From the NCBI GenBank assembly GCA_963840425.1, contig CAWIYZ010000002.1:62001-126000 (forward strand): 64,000 nt of DNA, given 5' to 3'. The DNA comes from CADEFX01 sp963840425. Lineage in GTDB: Bacteria; Pseudomonadota; Alphaproteobacteria; Rhizobiales; Hyphomicrobiaceae. Shown here piece by piece: positions 27,534-36,809 of the stretch. Numbering within the stretch: the stretch's first letter is position 1; every line of letters starts with the position of its first letter. Made by a program: the position numbers and the translations under genes. The notes under the pieces were generated by a model. It saw nothing but the letters and a program-made list of their open reading frames with translations. It made no database searches and was not told where the DNA came from.

Positions 27534-28415
27534 ATGAGCGACCGCCCGAAAATCACCCAGGAGATGATCAACCTCTACGACGAGTACACCCACATTACGC
27601 TCGACCGGCGCGCCTACATGACAAAGCTTACCGCGCTGGTGGGCTCGACCGCTGCTGCGGTTGGCGTGACCTCGCTGATCGAGGCCAACAAGGCGTCAGC
27701 CCAGATCGTCAAGCCCGACGATCCGCGCTTGAAAACCGAGCGCGTGACCTATCCAGGCGAAGGCGGCGACATGTCGGGCTACCTGTGCATGCCGGCCGGT
27801 ACCACGGGCAAGCTGCCGGCCGTCATCGTCATCCACGAGAACCGCGGGCTCGTGCCCCACATCCAGGACGTCACGCGCCGCATGGCGCTCGAAGGCTTCC
27901 TGGCGCTCGGGCCGGATTTCCTGACGCCGTCGGGCGGCACGCCGGAAAACGAGGACCAAGGCCGCGAAATGATCGGCAAGCTGGACCGACCGCGCACGAT
28001 TGCCAATGCTGTCGCCACCGTGAAATTCCTCAACACGCACGCCAACAGCAACGGCAAGGTCGGTGCCACCGGCTTTTGCTGGGGCGGCGGCGTCACCAAT
28101 GCGCTTGCCGTCGCGGCGGGCTCGGATCTTTTGGCCGCGGCTCCCTACTACGGGGCGCAGCCGCCCGCCGACCAAGTGCCGAAGATCAAGGCGCGCCTGC
28201 TGCTGCACTACGCCCAGAACGACGACAACATCAACAAGGGCATCGAGGCGTACAAGGAGGCGCTCGACAAGGCCGGCATCAAGTACGAGCTTCACATTTA
28301 CGAGGGCGCCCAACACGCCTTCAACAACGACACCTCGGCGGCGCGTTACAACAAGGCAGCCGCCGACCTCGCCTGGAGCCGCACGGTCACTCTGTTCAAG
28401 CAAGCGCTGGTGTGA
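27534..28415 (+). CDS. exported dienelactone hydrolase family protein
   Basis: This is a 293-residue alpha/beta hydrolase. It starts MSDRPKITQEMINLYDEYTH at 27534 and has an internal signal-like segment RRAYMTKLTALVGSTAAAVGVTSL ending ASA, as in Tat-exported members. The nucleophile is Cys in GATGFCWGGGVTN, the acid is Asp in LLHYAQNDDNI and the His is in YEGAQHAFNND, the Cys-Asp-His triad of dienelactone hydrolases. VIVIHENRGL is the oxyanion strand. The gene leads a plus-strand group with a molybdenum hydroxylase, 63 bases ahead of its small subunit. A role in detoxifying or ring-opening an aromatic or lactone product is plausible but not shown. Confidence 0.9.
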   Translation: MSDRPKITQEMINLYDEYTHITLDRRAYMTKLTALVGSTAAAVGVTSLIEANKASAQIVKPDDPRLKTERVTYPGEGGDMSGYLCMPAGTTGKLPAVIVIHENRGLVPHIQDVTRRMALEGFLALGPDFLTPSGGTPENEDQGREMIGKLDRPRTIANAVATVKFLNTHANSNGKVGATGFCWGGGVTNALAVAAGSDLLAAAPYYGAQPPADQVPKIKARLLLHYAQNDDNINKGIEAYKEALDKAGIKYELHIYEGAQHAFNNDTSAARYNKAAADLAWSRTVTLFKQALV

Positions 28416-28478
28416 TCGGATTGCAGCCGGCAACGGCGGGAGGATCACATCGGCGCCCGCAGTAGAGGAGGAGGTGCC

Positions 28479-28943
28479 ATGCCCACCTACACTCTCAGCA
28501 TCAACGGCTTCACGCACTCGGTCGATGCCTCGGACCCGGACAAACCGCTTCTCTATGTTCTCCGCGGCATGGGCCTCACCGCCACTAAGTTCGGCTGCGG
28601 GCTCGGCCAGTGCGGCGCCTGCAAGGTGCTCATCGAGGGCAAGGCCGAGCCGTCCTGCCTGACGACCATTGCCGCCGTTGCAGGCAAGTCGGTCACCACG
28701 CTCGAGGGTCTCGGATCGCAGGCGGCCCTGCATCCCGTCCAGGCCGCCTTCATTCGGGAGCAGGTGCCGCAATGCGGCTACTGCGCGAGCGGCATGATCA
28801 TGAGCGCCGCCGCCCTGCTGCGCGAAAAGCCGAAGCCGACCGAGGCCGACGTTCGGTCCGCACTCGATGGCAACCTATGCCGCTGCGGCACCCACACGCG
28901 CGTACTGCGCGCAGTCATGCTGGCATCGGGGCAGGGAGGCTGA
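28479..28943 (+). CDS. molybdenum hydroxylase small subunit with two [2Fe-2S] clusters (isoquinoline 1-oxidoreductase alpha type)
   Basis: This is a 154-residue subunit that carries electrons from the molybdenum site. The plant-type cluster is GCGLGQCGACKVLIEG with a fourth Cys in PSCLTT. The second cluster is in QCGYCASGMIMSA and GNLCRCGTHTR. Both are complete. The ATG at 28479 follows a GGAGGAGG-type site. The gene ends two bases before the large subunit, and the arrangement small-large without a FAD subunit matches isoquinoline 1-oxidoreductase and related aldehyde or N-heterocycle hydroxylases. The electron acceptor is presumably a cytochrome encoded elsewhere. Confidence 0.93.
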   Translation: MPTYTLSINGFTHSVDASDPDKPLLYVLRGMGLTATKFGCGLGQCGACKVLIEGKAEPSCLTTIAAVAGKSVTTLEGLGSQAALHPVQAAFIREQVPQCGYCASGMIMSAAALLREKPKPTEADVRSALDGNLCRCGTHTRVLRAVMLASGQGG

Positions 28944-28944
28944 C

Positions 28945-31176
28945 ATGACCACCATCGTGCACCGCTCCCGCCTCTCCCGCCGCGCGGTCCTCAAGGGCGG
29001 CGCGCTCACGGTAGGCTTTGCTCTTGCAGGTGTGGCGGGCGACCTCTTCGCCCAAAGCCCCGGCGACGCCTCGCGTGTCCTCGATCCCAAGGAGGTCGAT
29101 GCCTTCCTCGCCGTCAACAGCGACGGCACGGTGACCATCTTCTGCGGCAAGGTCGATCTCGGCCAGGGCCTGCGCATCGCCATCCCCCAGATTGCCGCGG
29201 AAGAGCTCGGCATCGGCGTCGACAAGATCAAATATGTCGAAGGCGACACCGCGCTCACGCCCGATCAGGGGCGGACAGCAGGCTCGAACGGCATCCAGCG
29301 CGGTGGCATGCAGATCCGGCAGGCCGCGGCCACCGCCCGCAAGGCGCTCGTCGATCTTGCCGCGCAGCGCCTCAACCTCAAGGCCGATGACCTCGTTGTC
29401 GCCGAGGGCCTGGTGCGGCCGAAATCGGGCGGCGCCGGCATCAGCTTCGCCGACCTGATCGGCGGCGGCCGCTTCGACGTCAAGCTCGACCCCAATGCGC
29501 CGCGGAAAGACCCCGCCGCCTACACGATCGTCGGCAAATCGCTGCCGCGGCCCGACGTGCCGGCCAAGTGCACCGGGCGCCACGTCTACATGCACGATTT
29601 CACCGTGCCGGGCATGCTGCATGCGCGCGTGATCCGGCCGCCCGCTGTCGGCGCCAGCCTCACTTCGGTCGACGAGGCCTCGATCAAGGACCTAACGGGC
29701 GCGAAAGTGCTCCGCGTCAAGGATTTGCTGGCGGTTGTCGCCGAGGACGAATGGACAGCTGTGCGCGCCGCCCGAGATTTGCGGGCACAGTGGACCGCCG
29801 GCTCGGGCCTGCCTGCCCAGGACACCCTGCCGGCTACGTTGCGTTCCGCTCCCGGCATCACCGATGAGGTGCTGGTCAACAAGGGCACGGCCGTCACGCC
29901 GCGGCCCGAGGGCGCCCGGGCGCTTGCCGCCACCTATTTCTGGCCGATGCAAAGCCATGCCTCGATGGGCCCCTCCTGCGCGGTGGCCGACGTGAGCGCC
30001 GAGGGCGCAACGGTGTGGACGGCATCGCAGGGGACGCACGGCAATCGCAACACGTTCGCGCGCTTCCTCGGCCTGCCGCGGGAAAAGGTGCGGCTCATCT
30101 ATCTCGAAGGCTCGGGCTGCTACGGCATGAACGGCCACGAGGATGCCGCCGCCGACGCCGCCATCCTGTCGCGCGCGGTCGGACGCCCGGTGCGCGTGCA
30201 ATGGTCGCGCGAGGACGAGCTCGGCTGGGATCCCAAGGGCCCGCCGCAGCTCATCGACATCTCCGGCGCCGTCGATGCCGCCGGCCGCATCCTCGATTGG
30301 AAAACCGAGATGTGGGTGCCGCAGGCGACCAAGGGGCTGCCCAATATTCCGCTGCTGGGGCCGGAGGCCGCCGGCCTCGAGCAAGTGCGCGGCCTCAATG
30401 CCGGCTTGATCTCGCAGAACGGCGACCCGCCCTACACGGCTGACAGCATCCAGGTCGTCGCCCATTGGCTGAAGGATGCGCCGCTGCGGCCGGCCCCGAT
30501 CCGGTCGCCCGGCAAGCCCGCCAATTGCTTCGCCGTCGAGAGCTTTGTCGACGAGCTGGCGGCAGCAGCGCGCTTGGACCCCCTCGAGTTTCGCCTGCGC
30601 TGGCTCAAGGACCCGCGCGGCATCGAGGTCATCAGGCGCATGGCGGCGGCCATGCAATGGCAACCGCGGCCCTCCCCTGGAGCCGACCAGAGTGCCGCCG
30701 TCGCGCGCGGACAGGGCATGGCCTACGTGCACTACAAGCACAGCGAGACTTATGTGGCGATGGGCATGGCCGTGGCCGTCGAGCGAGCAAGCGGCCGGAT
30801 CAAGGTCGAGCGCGTGGTCTGTGCGCACGATTGCGGCCAGATCATCAACCCCGACGGCGTGCGCGCCCAGGTCGAGGGTAACATCCTGCAGACGCTGAGC
30901 CGCGTGCTGATGGAGGAGGTGAAGTTCGATCGTGCGCGCGTCACCAGCACCGATTGGTCGAGCTACCCGATCATGACGTTCTCGGACGTGCCCAAGCTCG
31001 ACATCGAGCTCATCGACCGCCCGACCGAGCCGCCGCTAGGCGCCGGCGAGGCGGCATGTACGCCGGTCGGTGCGGCGCTCGCCAACGCCGTCTACGACGC
31101 GACCGGAGTGCGATTGCGCACCGTTCCCTTCACACCCGAGCGCATGAAGGCCGCATGGGGTGGCCGGCCAGCCTGA
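28945..31176 (+). CDS. molybdenum hydroxylase large subunit, Tat-exported (isoquinoline 1-oxidoreductase beta type)
   Basis: This is a 743-residue molybdopterin-binding subunit. It starts MTTIVHRSRLSRRAVLKGGALTVGFALAGVAG, a Tat signal with SRRAVLK, so the heterodimer should be exported folded with its cofactor. Family blocks are GKVDLGQGLRIAIPQIAAEELG, PRPDVPAKCTGRHVYMHDFTVPGM, MQSHASMGPSCAVADV, GSGCYGMNGHEDAAADAAILS and the C-terminal GAGEAACTPVGAALANAVYDATG, which holds the conserved catalytic-region Glu. Length and domain order fit the beta subunits of this family. An upstream in-frame extension to 28867 lies within the small subunit and is rejected. The substrate, possibly an N-heterocycle or aldehyde, is unknown. 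It is intact. Confidence 0.93.
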   Translation: MTTIVHRSRLSRRAVLKGGALTVGFALAGVAGDLFAQSPGDASRVLDPKEVDAFLAVNSDGTVTIFCGKVDLGQGLRIAIPQIAAEELGIGVDKIKYVEGDTALTPDQGRTAGSNGIQRGGMQIRQAAATARKALVDLAAQRLNLKADDLVVAEGLVRPKSGGAGISFADLIGGGRFDVKLDPNAPRKDPAAYTIVGKSLPRPDVPAKCTGRHVYMHDFTVPGMLHARVIRPPAVGASLTSVDEASIKDLTGAKVLRVKDLLAVVAEDEWTAVRAARDLRAQWTAGSGLPAQDTLPATLRSAPGITDEVLVNKGTAVTPRPEGARALAATYFWPMQSHASMGPSCAVADVSAEGATVWTASQGTHGNRNTFARFLGLPREKVRLIYLEGSGCYGMNGHEDAAADAAILSRAVGRPVRVQWSREDELGWDPKGPPQLIDISGAVDAAGRILDWKTEMWVPQATKGLPNIPLLGPEAAGLEQVRGLNAGLISQNGDPPYTADSIQVVAHWLKDAPLRPAPIRSPGKPANCFAVESFVDELAAAARLDPLEFRLRWLKDPRGIEVIRRMAAAMQWQPRPSPGADQSAAVARGQGMAYVHYKHSETYVAMGMAVAVERASGRIKVERVVCAHDCGQIINPDGVRAQVEGNILQTLSRVLMEEVKFDRARVTSTDWSSYPIMTFSDVPKLDIELIDRPTEPPLGAGEAACTPVGAALANAVYDATGVRLRTVPFTPERMKAAWGGRPA

Positions 31177-31355
31177 ACCAAGACGGCTGGCGGCACCCCC
31201 GGTGCTCCGCGACGCGGGAGGCGTGCGCCGGCCCCGAGGTGCTGAACGATCACCGGGTCGGAGCGTAGCCGTAGCTGTTGCTCTCTCAGTCGAAGCGCGC
31301 GCCCGGTTAGCCGCATTCTGGCCCCAGGTGCCGCCGACGTCCGCCCCGTTTCGGA

Positions 31356-31480
31356 CACGCGCACACACGCCGCCGTCCTGCCCGACCTGAAGACGCGCGG
31401 CAACGGCCAGATCATCAACGTCGCCTCTACTGGGGGCCCGTGGTCCGACTGGCGCCATCTACTGCGCTACGGAAGCGCCT
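31356..31480 (+). pseudogene. short remnant of a short-chain dehydrogenase
   Basis: The frame reads AVLPDLKTRGNGQIINVASTGG and, after one slip, TGAIYCATEAPSAVDA. This is the catalytic Ser-Tyr region of an SDR (INVAST...YCATKAA in intact members). The Lys of YxxxK is replaced by Glu and everything before and after is missing. No ribosome binding site precedes it. It is a decayed fragment downstream of the molybdenum hydroxylase operon. Confidence 0.6.
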
Positions 31481-31679
31481 TCGGCCGTGGATGCCCGCGT
31501 CAGACCACGGTGAGCGCAATTGGCACCGGAATTGGCACCGAACCCATGCGGGACAGGGCGTGGTCAGGAGGCACCGAGCAGCGGTGTTAAGCGCCGCAAA
31601 CGTCATGAAACTGGCCATAACGGAACCCTCGGGGAGCCGAGGGGAAGCCGGCGAACGGCTTTCAAGACCGGTGTCCGGC

Positions 31680-31925
31680 TTTTGCGTGGCAAAGATTTCC
31701 AACCGTCTGCCAACCGTGCCGGGCTGGAACTACATGGTGCGGCTCTATCGTCCCCGCGCCGAAAATCCTGAACTCGACGCGATCCGCAAGCTGTCGTCAC
31801 TGAAGGCAAAGTCGGATGATGCGAGATTTGCCGCTGTCGCGGCCAGGCAGGCGCGCAATCGCGTCTGCCATGCCATCGAGCAGGCCGCAGCGCTGCTCGA
31901 TGATGCATTGAGCGACCTCGAGTAA
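31680..31925 (+). pseudogene. DUF1254/DUF1214 C-terminal fragment joined to an unrelated tail
   Basis: The frame reads LPTVPGWNYMVRLYRPRAE, a phrase typical of the last residues of DUF1254/DUF1214 proteins, and then passes directly into a helical tail ending ALLDDALSDLE with a stop at 31923-31925. Intact family members carry several hundred residues before this motif; here the upstream sequence has none. I regard it as a remnant. The tail could be the end of another small protein whose start I cannot place. The remaining sequence from 31177 to 31680 is otherwise unassigned. Confidence 0.5.
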
Positions 31926-31928
31926 GCG

Positions 31929-32698
31929 TCAGCGACTGCCCGAGCGAATGAGCGGCCGGCCCGTGAGCAGCCCGCCATCCACCACGACACACTCGCCGGT
32001 AATGAAGTCCGCCGCGTCGGAGATCAGGAACGCGACGGTATTGGCGATGTCCGGCGCCTTGCCGGGACGGCCGCGCGGGATCAGAGTGAGCATCTGCTGC
32101 CTGTACTCCGGCGACACTTGGTCCTCGCGCACCTCGATGAAGCCCGGGGCCACGGCATTGACGCGGATGCCGTGCGGACCGAGTTCTTGCGCCATGGATT
32201 TCGTCAGCATGACGACGCCAGCCTTCGACGCGCTATAGTGCGCCGCTCCGATGCGGGCAGAAAACCCTGCGGTAGAGGTGAGATTGACGATCACGCCACT
32301 GCCGCCCGCTGCAACGCGCTTCCTTGCAAATGCCTGGCTGCAAAGAAAGGGGCCCTTGAGATTGATGTCGAGCACAAGATCCCAAGCCGACTCCGGCATC
32401 TCGAGCAGAGCATGGTCGGGATAGACTCGGCATTGTTGACGAGTGCCATCGGCATACCAAGTTCGGCCGCGACCGCGTCAAACACCGCCGCCACCTCTCC
32501 GGACTTGCTTACGTCCAGCCGGTAGGCCCGCGCAGTTTTTCCTGCATCATCCAGGGAGCTTGCCACCTTGGTGGCCTGCTCCAGATCGACATCGGTGACA
32601 GCAACAGAATAGCCCCTGCTGTGCAATAGCTCGGCTGTCGCGCGACCAAGGCTGCGCGCCGCCCCAGTAACAACAGCTACGGGTCGGTGCAATGACAC
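31929..32698 (-). CDS. short-chain dehydrogenase/reductase in a transporter operon (one frameshift)
   Basis: This is an SDR of about 255 residues. It starts MSLHRPVAVVTGAARSLGRATAELLHSRG at 32698 with the TGxxxxxG cofactor motif, then YRLDVSKSGEVAAVFDAV and ALVNNA. One slip near 32425 leads to DHALLEMPESAWDLVLDINLKGPFLCSQ, the catalytic VNLTST and HYSASKAGV, and the end FITGECVVVDGGLLTG. It begins 19 bases after the stop of the binding-protein gene on the same strand and so is the last gene of the transporter operon. It probably oxidises or reduces the imported compound or its product. Confidence 0.85.
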
Positions 32699-32717
32699 CG
32701 TTGCTTCCCCTCAATGC

Positions 32718-33756
32718 CTAGTTCGTCGCAATCTCACGCGTCCACCGCTGCGTCCACTGCGGCCGCACGGTTGTGACGTAGTCCCAGTCGGCTGGCTTCA
32801 GCCGCTCCAAATCCCTGATGGGGAGCTTGTCAGCAACCTCAGGAGCAACTTTCACATTGCGATTTACCGGCGCAAGATAAGTGTACTGCGCATTGGCTGC
32901 CTGCGCGGCGTCGCTCAGAACAAAGTCCACATACTTGAGCGCCGCCTCAGTCTTCTTCGAACCCTTGGCGATGCCGATGGTGGAGTCGATAATGTAGGCA
33001 CCCTCCTTTGGTACCGTCCAACCGAGTGGCGCGCCACCATCCATCGCGGCTTGCGCACGATCACTTGTCCAGCTCGACATCGAGACTTCGCCCTGCGTGA
33101 AGAGCTGCGCGAGCTGGGCGTGCTGCGTGTAGAATGTCACAATGTTCGGCTTGAGTTTCTTGATCAGCTCGAAGCCGGGGTCCGTGTTCTTTACGCTGCC
33201 GCCGGTCATATCAGAGGCCGTCAGCAAGAAGAACGACCCATGTGACGTCGCGATGTCCGGAACGGCGATCTTGCTCTTGTAGGCTGGATCCCAGAGATCC
33301 CGATCCAGGAGTCCGGCTTCTGTTTGACCTGGTCTTTGTGCCAGACCAGCGCCTGCGCCACGTACATGAACTTGGTGTAGGCGTCGCCCTTCGTACGGAA
33401 CTGCGGATACAGCTTGCTCGATATTCGGCACCTTGGCACTGACGAGCGGCTCATAGAGACCCTCGGCATTTCCTTGAGCGGCACCCACCTCGTCCATCAT
33501 GATGACGTCTATCTTCACGTCGTTCTTCTGGGCACGCATCAATGCGATCGTCTGCTGTGTCAGACCCGTCGCGATCTTTATCTTGATGTCGGGATTGGCC
33601 TTCTCGAAGGGCTACGATGACCGACTTTTTCCAACCCTCTTCGAAGGAACCGCCGTACACGATGACCGTCAGCTCGGTCTGCGCCAGTGCGGCAGTCGAG
33701 AATAGCGCACAGGCCAGGCCCGCGGCGTAGGCGACCACTGGTCGTCGTGTCGACAT
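32718..33756 (-). CDS. polyamine-type ABC transporter substrate-binding protein (three frameshifts)
   Basis: This is an extracellular solute-binding protein of the PotD/PotF type. The ATG at 33756 gives MSTRRPVVAYAAGLACALFSTAALAQTELTVIVYGGSFEEGWKKSVI, a signal peptide and the first strand. Slips near 33610, 33425 and 33300 separate this from IALMRAQKNDVKIDVIMMDEVGAAQG, then SKLYPQFRTKGDAYTKFMYVAQALVWHKDQV and LWDPAYKSKIAVPDIATSHGSFFLL. The intact C-terminal lobe includes VPKEGAYIIDSTIGIAKGSKK. The gene lies between the ATPase and the SDR with gaps of 26 and 19 bases. Ligand identity is not readable. Confidence 0.85.
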
Positions 33757-33782
33757 TGCATTGTCCTCTCTTGCTACGATCC

Positions 33783-34837
33783 TCATACCGGCAACAGCCG
33801 GCTATCTTCTGGGCGCCAGGTGAGTTCGACCACATCGCCCAGCGCGCGCGGCGCAACGCCGGTGCGATCTTGCTGATGAATGACGAACGTCTCCCCGAGG
33901 CAATGGTGACCACGTATTCGATCAGTACTCCCGAGCTTGGTGGCGCGCGTTACAGTGCCGGACAGAGGAGCCGCGGATACAGCAATGGTCATCTCGATCT
34001 TCTCCGGACGCACCACCAACACCGCTCCGGCACTTCCGGCGTGCCGGAGATATCACGGGATCTCGAGACCAGCCTTTGAAACAAACGCGTACCACTGATC
34101 GACGCGACCGTCCAACAGATTGCTGGTGCCGATGAAATCGGCCACAAATCGCGTGCGCGGATTGTCGTAGATCTCAGCCGGCGTTCCGACCTGCTCGATC
34201 TTTCCGTTGTTCATGACGGCGATGCGGTCAGCAATCGTCATTGCCTCTTCCTGATCGTGCGTTACGAACAACGATGTGATGCCGACCTCTTTCTGGAGTT
34301 GCCTGATCTCGTGACGCATCTGCAGGCGCAACTTCGCGTCGAGATTGGACAATGGCTCGTCGAAGAGCAGAAGCTTGGGCTTGAGCGCCAGCACACTCGC
34401 GACCGCCACCCGCTGCTGCTGTCCACCCGAAAGTTGGTGCGGATAGCGATCACCAAATCCGGTCAGTCCGACAAGGTCGAGGACAGCGGCCACGCGCGGC
34501 GCCATCTCGGCGGCGCGAGCGCCCCGCTCAGCGCAGGCCGAACTCGACGTTGCGCACGCACCGTCATGTGGGGAAACAGGGCGTAGCTCTGGAACACCAT
34601 GCCCATGTCGCGCCGGTTCGGGGGCAGCCCGGTGATGTCTCGACCGCGCACCAGGATGGTCCCCGCCGTCGGCTCCACGAAGCCAGCCACCATTCGCAGG
34701 GTGGTGGTCTTGCCGCAGCCGGAGGGGCCGAGCAGGGCCACCATCTCGCCCGACTCCACCGACAGGCTGAGCGCGTCGACGGCCACGACGGACCCGTACG
34801 TCTGGTCGAGACGCGCTTGAGTCTCGAGGTCGGCCAC
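33783..34837 (-). CDS. polyamine-type ABC transporter ATP-binding protein (three frameshifts)
   Basis: This is a PotA-like ATPase of about 350 residues. A GTG at 34837 gives VADLETQARLDQTYGSVVAVDALSLSVESGE, and Walker A is LGPSGCGKTTTLRM. LPPNRRDMGMVFQSYALFPHMTV is the Q-loop. A slip near 34540 leads to the signature YPHQLSGGQQQRVAVASVLA, Walker B LLLFDEPLSNLDAKLR and switch FVTHDQEEAM. Slips near 34045 and 33870 lead to the C-terminal TOBE-type regulatory domain, VVRPEKIEMTI to VVELTWRPEDSRLLPV. The start is seven bases after the permease stop. Confidence 0.87.
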
Positions 34838-34844
34838 CGGCGCC

Positions 34845-35612
34845 CTAGCGGTGACGCACGCCGAAGAAGCGCGTGTAGATGGGGACGCCCACGGCAATCC
34901 ACACCGCGATCAGCGCCGTCGAGATGGCCGAGATCGTCGGGTCGCTGGCGTACTCCACGTAGGTGAAGATGCGGATGGGCAAGGTGGTCAGCTTGGGGCC
35001 GGCGATGAACAGCGTGATGACCAGCTCGTCGAACGAGATGATGAAGGCGAAGATGGCACCGGCCAGCACGCCCGGTCGGATCAGGGGCACGGTCACCAGG
35101 AAGAACGTCCGCCACCAGCCGGCCCCCAGGTTGCGCGCCGCCTCCTCCAGCGCGGGATCGAGCTCGGCCAGGCTCGCCATCACCATGCGGATCACGAAGG
35201 GCGTGGTCAGCAGGCTATGCGCGATGACAAGACCGATGAAGCTACCCGATAGTCCGATCTGACTGAAGAAGACGAGGAGCGCCAAGCCAAGGACGATGGT
35301 CGGAAAAAGGATCGGCGACAGCATAAACGCCGAGATTGCGTCCCGACCTTTGAAGCGGTAGCGATCCAAAGCCAACGCACTGAAGGTCCCGAGTAAACTC
35401 GCAACGATGGTGCTCGTCAGAGCCAGCAAGGCGCTGCGCTGTACGGCATCCGTAAACTCGCTCATGCCCAAAAAATGATAAAACCATTTCAGCGTGAAGC
35501 CCTGCGGCGGAAATACCGGATAGGCCGTCGTCGTGAATGCCGTAGCAATTACCACGATGATGGGAGCGAGCAGGTACAATAGGATTAGCGCGTTGATGAC
35601 GATCAACATCAC
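34845..35612 (-). CDS. polyamine-type ABC transporter permease II (PotC-like)
   Basis: This is an intact permease of 255 residues with about six transmembrane segments (MMLIVINALILLYLLAPIIVVIATAF at the start). The coupling loop is LEEAARNLGAGWWRTFFLVTVPLIRPGVLAGAIFAFIISFDE. It follows permease I with an ATG that overlaps the upstream stop. It pairs with permease I in the membrane. No oddity is visible, although the genes on both sides of this stretch are frameshifted. Confidence 0.92.
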   Translation of the reverse strand: MMLIVINALILLYLLAPIIVVIATAFTTTAYPVFPPQGFTLKWFYHFLGMSEFTDAVQRSALLALTSTIVASLLGTFSALALDRYRFKGRDAISAFMLSPILFPTIVLGLALLVFFSQIGLSGSFIGLVIAHSLLTTPFVIRMVMASLAELDPALEEAARNLGAGWWRTFFLVTVPLIRPGVLAGAIFAFIISFDELVITLFIAGPKLTTLPIRIFTYVEYASDPTISAISTALIAVWIAVGVPIYTRFFGVRHR

Positions 35613-36520
35613 GCCACCCTGGCGAAACGCGATGCAAGCCGGAATACCATCGCTAAGAGCGCGATCAGCGTGACCAGCAGGATGAAGGCGATGGCGGCTC
35701 CGAAGGGCCAGTTCAACAATGCGATGCCCTGCTGATATATTGTAGTCGACATTACAGGTACGCGTGGCCCTCCGATAAGTGCCGGCGTCACATAAGCGCT
35801 GATGGCCAGAGTGAACACCAGAACTGCGCCTGAGACGTACTCCGGCATTGAGAGCGGCAATGTGATCTCGAGGAAGATCCGTACGGCCCCTGCACCGAGA
35901 TTTCGGGCTGCATCGTAGAGCTGCTTGTCGATGTTGAGCAGAGCTGCATCCAGCGCCAGCACCATGAATGGCAGCAATACCTCTGCAAGTGCGACAACAA
36001 TACCTAGCTGATTGTACATCAAGGGCAACGGACTACTCAGAATTCCAAGACCCATCAGGCTCTTGTTTAGGAAGCCGTTGTTCGACAGCAGGACCATCCA
36101 GCCAAAGGTGCGCACCACTGCACTCGTAAGCAGGGGAACCAGAACGGCGAGATACAGGATGGCTCTCGGCATACCGCGGAGCTGCGAGAGCCAATAGGCG
36201 AGCGGAAAACCGAGGACCAGGCAAACCAGCGTGACCTGCCCGGAGATGACGAGCGACCGCCAAAGTATGCCGAGGAAGAAGGGATCGCCAAGAAATGCGA
36301 CGTAGTGCGTGAGCTCCCACGTCTCCACGATACCGCGACCGCCCGGTTCATAGCCGCGAAAGCTCATCATTGCCAGCAGCAGTAATGCGCCAGCCATGAA
36401 CAGCAGGAGCCAGATGAAATTCGGAGCAACCAGGAAATATGGCGTCCAATCCCGCCGCGCGGGCCGACGCCGGACGCTGCTTGTCACCTTGCCTTGGCTA
36501 TTCACTCTGCGGATTCGCAA
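35609..36520 (-). CDS. polyamine-type ABC transporter permease I (PotB-like)
   Basis: This is a permease of 303 residues. A basic N-terminus (RRVNSQGKVTSSVRRRPARRDW) precedes the first helix YFLVAPNFIWLLLFMAGALLLLAMMSF. The coupling loop is YDAARNLGAGAVRIFLEITLPLSMPEYVSG. It is the first gene of the minus-strand operon permease I, permease II, ATPase, binding protein, SDR. The 290 bases upstream up to the divergent ketopantoate-reductase-like gene should hold both promoters, but I see no clear motif there. Confidence 0.92.
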   Translation of the reverse strand: MRIRRVNSQGKVTSSVRRRPARRDWTPYFLVAPNFIWLLLFMAGALLLLAMMSFRGYEPGGRGIVETWELTHYVAFLGDPFFLGILWRSLVISGQVTLVCLVLGFPLAYWLSQLRGMPRAILYLAVLVPLLTSAVVRTFGWMVLLSNNGFLNKSLMGLGILSSPLPLMYNQLGIVVALAEVLLPFMVLALDAALLNIDKQLYDAARNLGAGAVRIFLEITLPLSMPEYVSGAVLVFTLAISAYVTPALIGGPRVPVMSTTIYQQGIALLNWPFGAAIAFILLVTLIALLAMVFRLASRFARVA

Positions 36521-36809
36521 CCACGCTCCCGGATCAGCCCTCGGCCGTTGGGTCTACCGCTGAAACGCGAGGCTCGGCGCAAGTCAATTGTCGGCATTTC
36601 AGTTATGCAGGGCGCAGCAGCGTTGTTCAGATCCGCGCAGTATGCTCACCTCTCCACACCGGTCAACCGCCTTGGCATTGGAGTGATCAAAATCGTAGCG
36701 CCATGTCAAGGTTGACAGCACTGTGCGAAGTCACGTCTCGGCTTTGAGGCTCGGACTTTGGTCGACGCAATTTGAGTTGCATCACGTCCGGAGCAGGGTG
36801 GGCAAAGAC

